From Betaproteobacteria bacterium (GTDB taxonomy: Bacteria; Pseudomonadota; Gammaproteobacteria; Burkholderiales; Ga0077523): a stretch of DNA of 64,000 nucleotides. The notes under the pieces were generated by a model. That model made no database searches. It was not told the origin of the DNA and worked only from the letters and a program-made list of their open reading frames with translations. A program made the position numbers and the translations under genes. The DNA lies in assembly GCA_016713305.1 (NCBI GenBank), contig JADJPK010000005.1, positions 558,001-622,000 of the forward strand. The letters are read 5' to 3'. Shown piece after piece: positions 9,005-18,474 of this stretch. How positions within the stretch are numbered: position 1 is the stretch's first letter; each line of letters starts with the position of its first letter.

Positions 9005-10566
9005 ATGGGGGACAGCGCCGCGGTACCGAAAGCCCGTACTGCGCAACACGCCATCGAGCACGATGTGCTCGCCGCGGTCGACCTGGGATCCAACAGCTTC
9101 CGGCTGCAGGTCGGACGGGTGGTGGAAGACCAGATCTACCCTCTCGATTCCTTGCGCGAGGCAGTGAGGCTGGCGGCCGGCCTATCCTCCGACAAGCGTC
9201 TCGATGAAACCTCCCAGCAACGCGCCCTCGCCGCTCTGAAGCGCTTCGGCGAGCGGCTCCGGGGTTTCCCTCCCGGCGCCTGCGCGCCGTCGGCACCAAC
9301 ACTCTTCGGGTTGCCAAGAACGCACGCGAGTTCCTGATCCGCGCGGAGCATGCCCTGGGCTTCCCCATCGAGGTCGTTGCCGGCAAGGAAGAAGCGCGGC
9401 TCATCTACCTGGGGGTCTCGCACAGCCTCCCGCCGACCGCCGAAAAGAGGATGGTGGTGGATATCGGAGGAGGCTCGACCGAGTTCATCATCGGGTCCGG
9501 CTATCGTCCACAGAAACTCGAGAGCCTCTACATGGGCTGCGTCAGCTACACGCTGCGCTATTTCGGGGACGGGCGGATCACCAAGAGCGGTTTGCGCCAG
9601 GCGGAACTGGCCGCGCGCATCGAGATCCAGACCATCGAGAACGAGTTCTCGCGCGGACACTGGCAACAGGCGGTAGGTTCGTCCGGTACGGCGCGCGCGA
9701 TCGCGGACCTCATTGCCTTCAATGGCTGGGGCGAGGGCCAGATCACGCTGGAGGGCCTGGACCGATTGCGCACCCAGCTTCTCAAGGTGGGCGAAGTGGA
9801 CAAGGTGAGTTCTCTGGGACTCAAGGCCGATCGCGCTCAGGTCCTCCCCGGCGGGTTCGCCATCATGGCGGGGATCTTCGCCGAGCTCGGGGTCGACCGC
9901 ATGATCCTCGCGAACGGCGCGATGCGCCAGGGCATTCTCTACGACATGCTCGGCCGGTTCCATCACCGGGACATGCGCGACACCACCGTGCGCCAGTTCG
10001 CCAAGCGCTACCACGTGGACACGGTGCAGTCGCGCCGGGTCGAGGCACTGGCGCTGGAACTGCTGGTGGCGCTGGATGGCAATCTCGCCACGGAGGAATC
10101 CATCCGGCAGCGCCTGTCGTGGGCGGCCCAGCTGCACGAGATCGGTCTCACCGTGGCCCATACCGGCTACCACAAGCATTCGGCCTACATTCTCGGCAAT
10201 GCTGACATGCCGGGCTTTTCGCGCATGGAACAGGCGCAGCTCGCACTGCTGGTGCTTGCCCACCGTGGCACTCTCGAAAAGGTGAGGGCGCTGGTGGGCA
10301 ACAGTTCGAACTGGCCGCTCATCATGGCGCTTCGCCTCGCGTGCCTGTTCCACCGCACGCGCGGTCCGCTCGAGGTCCCGGTCCTGGAAGCCATTCAGCG
10401 CGAAAGGCGCTTCGACGTGCATCTTCCCGCGGCGTGGTTGAAGCGCTATCCCCTGACGGCGGCTGCGCTCAAGAGCGAGATCAAGGAGTGGAAGGGCGTG
10501 GGCTTCGAACTGCGCATTCCGTCGCTGGACGAGATGGACATCGACGTCGACCCGGCCGCGGAGTGA
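9005..10566 (+). CDS. ppx: Exopolyphosphatase Ppx/GppA, with a frameshift near 9270
   Basis: Hydrolyses terminal phosphate from polyphosphate (Ppx) or pppGpp (GppA). The N-terminus carries the actin-like phosphate-binding motif AVDLGSNSFRLQ. The second motif VDIGGGSTEFI and the HD-like C-terminal half lie in a different frame. The reading moves at about 9262-9275, in a run of G, T and C bases; one missing base explains it, joining ERLRGFP to RRLRAVGTNTLRVAKNA. Corrected length is about 520 residues, normal for Ppx. It starts 25 bases after phoU with GAGG upstream of the ATG. The clean family sequence on both sides suggests a consensus error more than a dead gene, but I cannot tell which. Confidence 0.9.
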
Positions 10567-10737
10567 CCGGCCCGATCGAGCCGTGAAGGTCATCCTCCCG
10601 GCAACCAAATTGCTCCGACGTGGTCCGAAGCGCGACGCGTCTGGTTCCTGACAACCGAATCTCGCGCAGTCCGCCCTGCTGCCCGGACGACCGTCGCGGC
10701 GACGGCAGACTGGCGCGAACTCGACGAGGATCGGCAC

Positions 10738-11487
10738 ATGGAATGGTTCGGCTGGATCGACGATCCGCAAGCATGGCTTGCTCTGGTCACGCTGGTGGCC
10801 ATCGAGATCGTGCTGGGGATCGACAACATCATCTTCATCTCCATTCTCGTCGGCCGGTTGCCCGAGAAGCAGCGCAACCTCGCACGGACGCTCGGGCTGG
10901 CGGCTGCCATGGTGTCCCGTCTCGCGCTGCTTTTCACCCTTGCCTGGATCATGCGGCTGACGTCTCCCTTGTTCAGCGTTCTGGGCCAGGAGATCTCCGG
11001 ACGCGATCTCATCCTGATCGGAGGAGGACTGTTCCTGCTCTGGAAGAGCGTCCACGAAATCCACAATTCACTGGAGGGCGAGGAGCACCACGACGCGCCT
11101 GCGCGGATCGCCGCTTCGTTCGGCGGGGTGCTGGCCCAGATCGCCGTGATCGACATCGTCTTCTCGCTCGACTCTGTCATCACGGCCGTGGGAATGGTCG
11201 ACGAGATGGCGGTGATGGTGCTCGCCATCGTCATCACTGTTGGCGTGATGCTCTTCGCGGCCAGGCCCATCGGAGAATTCGTCGACCGTCACCCCACGAT
11301 CAAGATGCTGGCCCTGTCGTTTCTCATCGTCATCGGTGTGGCGCTCGTCGCCGACGGCGCCGGATTCCACATTCCCAAGGGCTACATCTATTTCGCGATG
11401 GCATTCTCGGTGGTCGTGGAGATGCTGAACATCCGGATGCGTGCGAGGACGCGGGCCGTGCAGTTGCGCCGTCCCGATCGTCCCTGA
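10738..11487 (+). CDS. TerC-family integral membrane protein
   Basis: A 249-residue TerC/Alx-like protein with about seven hydrophobic segments. Acidic family motifs lie within membrane segments: EIVLGIDNIIFISIL in the first half and DIVFSLDSVITAVGM in the second, an internal repeat. Family members are linked to tellurite resistance, manganese efflux and metal loading of exported enzymes. Start ATG at 10738 with GAGGA upstream. It follows ppx after 171 bases and converges on sixA. I looked for a yybP-ykoY manganese riboswitch in the upstream gap and did not recognise one. The transported ion cannot be read from sequence. Confidence 0.9.
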   Translation: MEWFGWIDDPQAWLALVTLVAIEIVLGIDNIIFISILVGRLPEKQRNLARTLGLAAAMVSRLALLFTLAWIMRLTSPLFSVLGQEISGRDLILIGGGLFLLWKSVHEIHNSLEGEEHHDAPARIAASFGGVLAQIAVIDIVFSLDSVITAVGMVDEMAVMVLAIVITVGVMLFAARPIGEFVDRHPTIKMLALSFLIVIGVALVADGAGFHIPKGYIYFAMAFSVVVEMLNIRMRARTRAVQLRRPDRP

Positions 11488-11505
11488 GGTCGCCTGCAGG
11501 TCACT

Positions 11506-11960
11506 TCAGACCAGCAAATCCGGATTCATCACAGCTCTCAGGACAAGGTCGGGTTCGCTCCCACGGGTACGATGGGACAGCCACCACACGCCTCCCTTCT
11601 TGATGCTCCACGGAAGAGGCGTTCCGGCCAGGAGCATGGAGGCGACTTCTCCGAGTGAGGCTGACGTCCGACCACCAGGAGGGACTTGCCGCCTGCCGGC
11701 CAGTCGACGGCGGCGAGGATCGCCTCGGGGCTGGCCCCGCGCACGAGCTCCGGAACCGTCTCGAATTCATGCGTCAGGGCGACGACCGTTTCCCGGGTCG
11801 GGACGGCCGGGCTCACGAGAATGCGCGTGCCGCGCGGAAGCCGCGGCCGAAGCCACTTGCTCATGGCATGCGCCTGCTTGTGCCCTTTGGCCGAGAGTGG
11901 CCTGGCCAGGTCGGGCACGCCATCCACCGCGTCCGCGTGGCGCCAGAGAATGAGATGCAT
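11506..11960 (-). CDS. sixA: Phosphohistidine phosphatase SixA, with a frameshift near 11657
   Basis: A small histidine-phosphatase-fold protein; SixA removes phosphate from phosphohistidine, for example on HPt domains and NPr. The N-terminus MHLILWRHADA contains the RHG-like catalytic RHA, and LLVVGRQPH contains the second catalytic histidine. After this the frame shifts: restoring one C between CAC and TCG gives LGEVASML and a normal family end, stopping at 11506-11508. Corrected length is 151 residues. The start ATG at 11958-11960 lies five bases after the stop of the CYTH-CHAD gene, so the two are surely co-transcribed. In many proteobacteria sixA neighbours polyphosphate genes, as here. 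Confidence 0.85.
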
Positions 11961-11965
11961 GCGTT

Positions 11966-13477
11966 TCACCAGAAAGGTTTGAGCTTGGCGAACCGGTGCC
12001 AGGCGGAATCGAAGTGATCGAGCGCCGTCAGCGCCCGAGCCGCGCCCAGCCGCGGATGATCCCCGTCCCATGTGACAACGGCGCGTCATCTGAATTCAAG
12101 GCTGCGAGGAGGCGGACGCAGACCGCCTCGTCGTTCAGAATCCGAGGATCTCCTGCGGTTCTGCGCAGCCCGCTGCCAGCGCCTTGACATTCTTGCGTGG
12201 ATACAGCGATGCGAAGAATTCCAGTGCGTATCGCAGCTTCTTGATCTCGATGCGCAGGGCGTGCGGGGACACATCGTCCGTGCGATCGGCGGTACGGCCC
12301 GCCTTGTGCACGCGGCGCCACTGTCGCCGGAGCAGGACGGGAGCGATTGCGCCGATCAAGGGTGGCACGGCGGACGGATTCTGCGGGTCCGCCTGCCACG
12401 GCGCCTCGTGCATGAGCAGGGCCACGTCCAGCAGGAGTGGCGTGTAGAGACGGGGAGAAAGCGCTGCTCTCGCGTGCTCGCGGGCCTCCTCTCGACGAGA
12501 AGCGGCGCGAGCGGCCAGACCGTCCAGGGCGGATCCATCGGGGCCGAGCGCCTCCTGGACGGGTGGCAAGGTGGTGCTGGCGAAAACGTCCCAGTCCCGG
12601 GCCTGACCGAGAGACAACCCGAGTTTCCGGAGGGGGTCCATGACACGAATCACGTGTTCCCTGGGCACCAGGGGACGGAACAGCGAGAACGCCGATCGAA
12701 GACGGCGGACGGCAACGCGGGCCTGATGGATGTACTCGGGATCGGCGGGAATGCAGCACGCCCGCCTCGTTGCCCTGCAGTTGCGTCAAGCAACTTCCAC
12801 GATCGTGCGCAAGGCGTCAGTGGCGGACATGCCGGGGTGGAGCGCAGGTGTGCCTGCCGCGTAGCGGCATGACTTCCGCACGGAGAGAGCAACTGGTAAC
12901 CCCGCTGCGCCTTGCTCACGTTTTCCAGGCGCAGATCCACCTCGAGCGCCAGACGCCGCGCGAACTCCACGAGGTGCCGGACGTTGCCGTTTGCGCAGCT
13001 CGATCTCGACCTCGTTGATCGGGCGCGTCGCTCCCCGGCCATCACCTCGCCGAGATCCATCGCGAACTCGGCCATTTGGCGCGGGTGAATCCACATCACG
13101 GGTCGTGCGGCGGAAGCGGGTGACGAAGACCGGTTGCAGGTGATCGATGAAATCCGCCTTGCTCAGCATCGCGGCAACCGGCGTATCGGCAAGCGCGGGG
13201 AGATTCAGGATGCCAGCCGGCGCCGGAGCCTCGTATTCCTCGCGCCTGTGCAGCCCGGAATCGACGCCGCCCCCGCACTTGAATGTCTGGATCCAGCGGC
13301 GTCCCGACCTGCGTATCCTGAGCGCCATGCCCGCGGCGGCGAGCGATGCATCGGGCGTATCGAAATAGATGCTGTGCGGCGTACGCGTGACGGGCGGGAG
13401 CGCTGCGACCACGGAGCAGGGGCTGCGCGATGTCCCGGGCGGCCTGGGTCGAATACCAGCTTGAGTTCGATCTCCAT
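11966..13477 (-). pseudogene. CYTH-CHAD domain protein (polyphosphate-associated), many frameshifts
   Basis: Reconstructed from pieces in all three frames. The N-terminal CYTH (triphosphate tunnel) domain begins MEIELKLVFDP at 13477 and continues with HSIYFDTPDASLAAAGMAL, the HRREEYE segment and INEVEIEL. The C-terminal CHAD helical domain shows histidine/arginine-rich helices, EHVIRVMDPLRKLG, QARDWDVF and IEIKKLRYALEFF. It ends WHRFAKLKPFW with the stop at 11966-11968. CYTH domains hydrolyse triphosphate or inorganic polyphosphate, and CHAD domains bind polyphosphate. At least six frame changes occur over 1.5 kb while protein similarity persists, giving about 504 residues if repaired. Dense consensus errors are more likely than decay. 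sixA follows five bases downstream and ppk is 29 bases upstream. Confidence 0.8.
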
Positions 13478-13506
13478 GGCGCGAGTCCGGCTTCAGGACC
13501 CGCGCT

Positions 13507-15649
13507 CTAGACGGGAGCGCCCGGTTTGGCGACGAGCTGCGCGAGCAGTTCCATCTGTGCGCAGCGTTCACCGCCCTGTTGGGCGGCACTGCGGTGATAC
13601 TGGCCATCCGGATCCATGATCCAGGACTGGGTGTTGTCCTCCAGATAGACCTGCAGTCCTTCCGCGATCACCCTGCGCTTGAGCCTGTCCTCCAGGACGG
13701 GGAAACAGACCTCGATACGGCGGAAGAAGTTCCCGGTCCATCCAGTCGGCGCTGGAAAGGTAGACGGAATCGGTGGAATGGAAGTGGAAGATGCGGTTGT
13801 GTTCGAGGAACCGGCCGATCACGGAACGGACCCGGACGTTCTCCGAAAGCCCCAGAATACCGGGCGCAGCGCGCACACGCCGCGAAACGATGAGGTCGAT
13901 CCGGACGCCGGCCCGGGAGGCCTCGTAGAGTTCGTAGATGATCTCCGGCTCCAGCAAGGCATTCATCTTTGCAGTGAGCCGGCGGGTTTGCCGGCGCGCG
14001 CCTCCTCCGCCTCGTGCGCGATGGCTTCGAGGAGACGAGCATGCAGAGTGAAGGGAGACTGCCATACATGGACATGGTGGCCCGCCTTGCCCAGGCCGGT
14101 CAGCTGCATGAAGACATCGTTCACATCTGCCGTGACCCCGCCGGGTTGCACGTGAACAGGCCGAAATCCGTATAAAGCGTCGCCGTGCGGGAGTGGTAGT
14201 TGCCGATGCCCAGATGGACGTAGCGAAGCAGGCCTCCTTCCCTCGCGCCGCACGACCATGGACATCTTGGCGTGCGTCTTGTGACCGACCACTCCATACC
14301 GACGGGCGCCGACCTCTCGAGGCGCGATGCCCAGTTGATGTTGGCTTCTTCGTCGAAGCGTAAAGCAGCTCGACCACCGTCACGGCCTTGCCGTTCCGGG
14401 CCGCGGTGATGAGATGGCGCATCAGTTCGGAATCGGCGCCGGTTCTCTGTAGACGGTCTGGCTTGATCGCGACCACCTGAGGATCCACGGCGGCTTCTGC
14501 AAGAAAGCTGATCACCGGCTTGAAGGACTGGAACGGGTGGTGCAGGAGGATGTCGCCCTTGCGGATCGCGGCGAACAGATGCTGGCCCTTGGCGAGACGC
14601 GGAGGCAGACCCGGGACGAAAGGTTTGAACTTGAGCTCAGGCCGGTCGACCCGATCGGGTACTTGCATGAGCCGTACGAGGTTCACTGGCCCGCGCACCT
14701 GGTACAGGTCGCGCCCGTCCAGGCCGAACTGTTGCAACAGGAACTCCGACATGTGCGGCGGGCACAGATCGGCCACTTCCAGGCGGACCGCATCGCCAAA
14801 ATGCCGCTGCGGCAATTCTCCCTGCAGCGCGGTGCGGAGATTCTTGATCTCCTCCTCGTCCACGAACAGGTCGTTGTTGCGCGTCACCGGAACCGGTAGC
14901 AGCCCTTGATTTCCATCCCCGGCGAACAGTTCGTTCACGTGCGCGTGCAGGATGGAGGAGAGAACACGAAGCCGTACTCGCACCTCGGCGATTTCGGCCG
15001 GAGGACTTACCAAACCGGGGCAGGGCACGTGGCGCCTGCACGATGGCCTTGCCGGAATTGGGCAAGAACGCATCCTTGCCGGACAGTTCCACCGCGAAAT
15101 TGAGGCTCTTGTTGAGCAGCCGCGGAAACGGGTGTGCCGGATCGAGGCCGATGGGCGAGAACCGGCATCACCTCCTGATGAAGAAGTCGTGAATCCATGC
15201 CCGCTGCGTCGTTCCACTCACGCCGCTTCAGAAAACGGATCCCTTCGCGGGCGAGGGCGGAAGGATCTCGTCATTGAAGATGGCGTACTGCCGGCCGACC
15301 ATTTCGTGCGCCTGACCGCAATTTCGTTCAGCACGTCCCGCGGCGATGCGCCGTCATGGCCGGCCGCCACGGCTCCCATCTCGATCTGGGCCTTGAGACC
15401 GGCGACGCGGATCTCGAAGAACTCGTCCAGATTGCTCCCCACGATGCAGAGAAAGCGCAGCCGCTCCAGCACCGGCACGGAAGGATCCTGCGCTTGTGCC
15501 AGAACTCTGCGATTGAACTCCAGCTGACCCAGTTCGCGATTAAGGAAGTAGCGCGGCTCTCCTGGCGGCCGCACGCGTGCGGCCGCGATGGTTCCCTCAG
15601 CCTGCGCTCCGGGTCGAGCATCCGCGACCGAGACTTCCGGCTGTTTCAC
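13507..15649 (-). pseudogene. ppk: Polyphosphate kinase 1, many frameshifts
   Basis: PPK1 makes polyphosphate from the gamma-phosphate of ATP on the inner membrane. The N-terminal domain is readable (RYFLNRELGQLEFNRRVL, IVGSNLDEFFEIRVAG). Then VGRQYAIFNDEILP, HQEVMPVLA, VDEEEIKNL, the phosphohistidine-region KTHAKMSM near 14265, EPEIIYELYEASRAG and FHFHSTDSVYLSSADWM appear in different frames. At least six frame changes lie between 15320 and 13700. The proposed start is GTG at 15647-15649, eight bases after the yggX stop; the end MELLAQLVAKPGAPV stops at 13507-13509. Repaired length would be about 714 residues, near the 690 usual for PPK1. As given, no full protein can be made. Confidence 0.88.
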
Positions 15650-15656
15650 GGTAGGC

Positions 15657-15929
15657 CTACCTGGAAGGCGGAACGTATCCCGCCGCCTCATCCGCACCTT
15701 CGCCGAAGAAGTGCTTCTCCATCTGTGCCTCGAGATACCTGCGCGCCTTGATGTCGGCGAGGTTGAGGCGGTTTTCGTTGACGAGCATCTTCTGCTGCTC
15801 CAGCCACGCCCTCCAGGCTTCCTTGGAGACGTTGTCGAAGATGCGTTTGCCCAACGGTCCCGGATAGGTGGGAAGATCCAGACCCTCCGCTTCCCGTCCG
15901 AGCTTGATGCAGTGAACCATGCGTGCCAT
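15657..15929 (-). CDS. yggX: Fe(II)-trafficking / oxidative damage protection protein YggX
   Basis: A 90-residue cytoplasmic protein of the YggX family, which protects iron-sulfur proteins from oxidative damage and is proposed to move Fe(II). It has the family start MARMVHCIKLG with its conserved cysteine, then PGPLGKRIFDNVSKEAW and LNLADIKARRYLEAQMEKHFF. The ATG at 15927-15929 is chosen; an upstream ATG at 15959 adds ten residues not seen in the family. The gene is intact although its downstream neighbour ppk is heavily disrupted. A good sigma-70 promoter lies 49-77 bases upstream. The ppk GTG lies eight bases after its stop, so ppk may depend on this promoter. Confidence 0.94.
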   Translation of the reverse strand: MARMVHCIKLGREAEGLDLPTYPGPLGKRIFDNVSKEAWRAWLEQQKMLVNENRLNLADIKARRYLEAQMEKHFFGEGADEAAGYVPPSR

Positions 15930-15977
15930 GGAATAGTCCCTCCGGACCATGGCGGACATGCGCCATGTATTCAGGCC

Positions 15978-16006
15978 ATTATCCTGAAAGGCCGGGAGAG
16001 CGTAAA
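15978..16006 (-). promoter_or_regulatory. Candidate sigma-70 promoter of yggX(-ppk)
   Basis: On the minus strand TTTACG (16006-16001) and GATAAT (15983-15978) are separated by 17 bases. The -10 matches the consensus at five positions and the -35 at four. Transcription would start near 15971, about 42 bases before the yggX ATG. It lies in the 223-base gap after argA, in which I see no gene. Confidence 0.5.
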
Positions 16007-16152
16007 CCGCGCATTGGGCCTACTGGATCGGCTGGCGGCGATCGGGCCCGCTTCAGTCAGGATGCCCGCGGGAAAGGAGGGCGCCGGCCGGATGACAGCT
16101 GCGGAGTCGCGCCTGCGCGTGCCGCGGCCCGGCAAACTCCAGAGGACCTTTC

Positions 16153-17454
16153 CTAGACAGTCTTGACGAGCACCTTGGATCGGCGCTGATAGTTGTAGAA
16201 CTCCTGGCGCTGAGGTGGCAGGTCCGCCACGGGGACCTCCGTGAAGCCCTGCTCGACGAACCAGTGCGCGGTGCGCGTCGTCAACACGAACAGCCGCTTG
16301 AACTTCGCCTTGCGCGCCTTGGCCTCGATGAACTGCAGAAGCCTCTCCCCCGCACCGCCGTTGGGTAGTCGGTGGATCGCGAGACAGGCCAGCTCTCCCG
16401 CCTGTCCTTCGCGAGGAGAGCGGCGCAGCGGATAATCCGGTCGTCGCTGCAGGATGACAAGCGGTCGATCCGATCTCCTGCAACTCGCAGGGAGCGCTTG
16501 ACCAGCGGCCACCGGCTTCCAGCGGCTCGGCGAGATGGAGAATGCCGCCCACGTCCTCGATGGTCGCCGCCGCAGCTGCCCACGGGTCCTGGCAACCATG
16601 CTGCCGATGCCGGCGTGCGTGAACAGCTCCAGCAGCAATGCATCGTCCACGTGCCGCGACACCAGATGCACGTGCTTGACTCCGCCTTTGCAGGCACGGA
16701 TGGCGAAGGGCAGGTAGATCGCACCATCGCCCTTCGGTCCGCGACTCTCTCCCAGCATCTGCTCCGCCTCCGATACCGTGAGCTCGGTACGCATCGTCCC
16801 GCGGCCCGCGCCGATGCCCGGTTCGTTCATCAGGAAGAGCAGCTTTTCCGCCTTGAGCGCGATCGCAGTCTGGGCGGCCACGTCTTCCAGCGTGAGATTG
16901 AAGATCTCTCCCGTCGGGGAATAACACAGAGGCGAGACGAGGACGACATCCTCGTCGTCCAGGCATCGCTGGATCGCATCGGCCCTGATCTTGCGGACTT
17001 CCCCCGTGAACAGCATGTCCACGCCCTCGACCACTCCGACCGGCCGGGCGATCACGAAGTTGCCGCTTGTGACCTGGATGGTCGCGTTGGCCATGGGCGT
17101 GCTGGGCAGTCCCACGGAGAGCTGCGCCTCGATCTCGGTCCGCAGCCGGCCGCTTGCTTCCTTCACGTCCTGCAACGCGGCCTCGTCTGTCACCCGCATG
17201 TCGTGCACGTAGCGGATGTCAGCCTTGCGGCGCCGCAGCCGCTCTTCGATCTGCGGCCGGGCTCCGTGCACCAGCACGAGCTTGACGCCCAGCGCCGCGA
17301 GCAGATTGAGGTCGTGAACCAGGCCGACGAACTTGCCGTCGGCCACCACTTCTCCGCCGAACGCGATCACGAAGGTGCGACCGCCGAAGGCGTGGATGTA
17401 CGGCGCCGATGCGCGGAACCACGGGACAAAGTTCTCGAGCGACTTGGGGTCCAT
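16153..17454 (-). CDS. argA: N-acetylglutamate synthase ArgA, interior scrambled by compensating frameshifts
   Basis: Catalyses acetyl-CoA plus glutamate to N-acetylglutamate, the first step of arginine synthesis. The N-terminal amino-acid-kinase-like domain (VLVHGARPQIEERL) and the end of the C-terminal GNAT domain (FVLTTRTAHWFVEQGF, YNYQRRSKV) are in one open frame of 433 residues. Between about 16600 and 16400 that frame is unlike the family. The missing segment appears in the other frames as short pieces: ATIEDVGGILHLAEPLEAGG, PLVKRSL, ELQEI, LVILQR and DDRIIRCAALLA. So several indels cancel and leave an intact-looking but wrong middle. No stop betrays this. The SDR gene ends 25 bases upstream. 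Confidence 0.9.
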   Translation of the reverse strand: MDPKSLENFVPWFRASAPYIHAFGGRTFVIAFGGEVVADGKFVGLVHDLNLLAALGVKLVLVHGARPQIEERLRRRKADIRYVHDMRVTDEAALQDVKEASGRLRTEIEAQLSVGLPSTPMANATIQVTSGNFVIARPVGVVEGVDMLFTGEVRKIRADAIQRCLDDEDVVLVSPLCYSPTGEIFNLTLEDVAAQTAIALKAEKLLFLMNEPGIGAGRGTMRTELTVSEAEQMLGESRGPKGDGAIYLPFAIRACKGGVKHVHLVSRHVDDALLLELFTHAGIGSMVARTRGQLRRRPSRTWAAFSISPSRWKPVAAGQALPASCRRSDRPLVILQRRPDYPLRRSPREGQAGELACLAIHRLPNGGAGERLLQFIEAKARKAKFKRLFVLTTRTAHWFVEQGFTEVPVADLPPQRQEFYNYQRRSKVLVKTV

Positions 17455-17479
17455 GGACGGTCTCGAGGCGAGGATGGCG

Positions 17480-18247
17480 CTACTTGGCCGCCATGCGGAT
17501 GGCGCCGTCGAGCCTGATGGTCTCGCCGTTCAGCATCTGGTTGGCGCAGATCTGGCCCACGAGCTGGGCGAACTCCGACGGGCGGCCGAGGCGGGATGGG
17601 AAAGGAACCTGTTGGGCGAGCGAGCGCTGCGCCTCCTCGGGCAGGCCGGCCATCATGGGCGTCTCGAACAACCCCGGGGCGATCGTGACCACGCGGATAC
17701 CGTACCGGGCGAGTTCGCGGGCGATCGGCAGGGTCATGCCCACCACCCCCGCCTTCGACGCAGCGTACGCGGGCTGGCCGATCTGACCGTCGTACGCGGC
17801 CACGGAGGCCGTGTTGACGATCACGCCGCGCTCGCCTGCGTCGTTGGGCTGACCCTTCGCCATGGCGTCGGCCGCCAGGCGAATCATGTTGAATGTGCCG
17901 ACCAGATTGATGTTCACGATCTTCATGAAGCGGTCGAGCGGGTGCGGGCCCTCCTTGCCGAGAACCTTGGCAGGGACACCGACACCGGCGCAGTTGACCA
18001 GACCTTGCAGTCCACCAAAGGCGGAAACAGCGGTGTCGATGGCGCGCCTCGCGTGTTCCTCGGAAGTGACGTCGCATTCCACGAAGCGGACGGCGGCGCC
18101 GAGGCGGGCCGCCAGCATCTCGCCCGCTGTCTTGTTGACGTCGGCGATCACCGCCTTGCCGCCGGCGGCGACGATCATTTCAATGGTGGCTTCTCCCAGG
18201 CCGGAACTGCCCCCGGTGACGACGAAAACGCTGTTGCGGATGTCCAT
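17480..18247 (-). CDS. SDR-family 3-hydroxyacyl-CoA dehydrogenase (HSD17B10-like)
   Basis: A 255-residue classical short-chain dehydrogenase. The cofactor motif is TGGSSGLG near residue 11, Asp in IADVNK suggests NAD preference, NCAGVG is the structural motif, and the catalytic Ser/Tyr/Lys appear in NTASVAAYDGQIGQPAYAASKAG-like order. The end resembles 3-hydroxyacyl-CoA / 3-hydroxy-2-methylbutyryl-CoA dehydrogenase (type II, HSD17B10), which acts in fatty acid or isoleucine breakdown. The ATG at 18245-18247 matches family starts. It is upstream of argA by 25 bases, but I see no functional link. The family is certain; substrate by resemblance only. Confidence 0.87.
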   Translation of the reverse strand: MDIRNSVFVVTGGSSGLGEATIEMIVAAGGKAVIADVNKTAGEMLAARLGAAVRFVECDVTSEEHARRAIDTAVSAFGGLQGLVNCAGVGVPAKVLGKEGPHPLDRFMKIVNINLVGTFNMIRLAADAMAKGQPNDAGERGVIVNTASVAAYDGQIGQPAYAASKAGVVGMTLPIARELARYGIRVVTIAPGLFETPMMAGLPEEAQRSLAQQVPFPSRLGRPSEFAQLVGQICANQMLNGETIRLDGAIRMAAK

Positions 18248-18474
18248 GGATATGTCCTGAATTGATGCTGCGCTTGAGAAATGAACCGCGAGTTTAAGGG
18301 GGGGCGGGCCAACGCGCACGCGTGTGACTCAGGTCACTCGGACCGAGGGCGAGACGGCCGGGGCGGCTTTTCGTTCCACACCAAGGAAGTCGTGCCGGAA
18401 CCACCGTCGTCAGAGGAGGGTTGCTCGCGAGGCGCACCCGGTCGATGGCATGCACGGTGGGCTCGTCTGCCCCT

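Noticed and set aside
10567..10737. Manganese (yybP-ykoY) riboswitch upstream of the TerC gene
   Set aside because: I looked for its conserved loops and did not recognise them.
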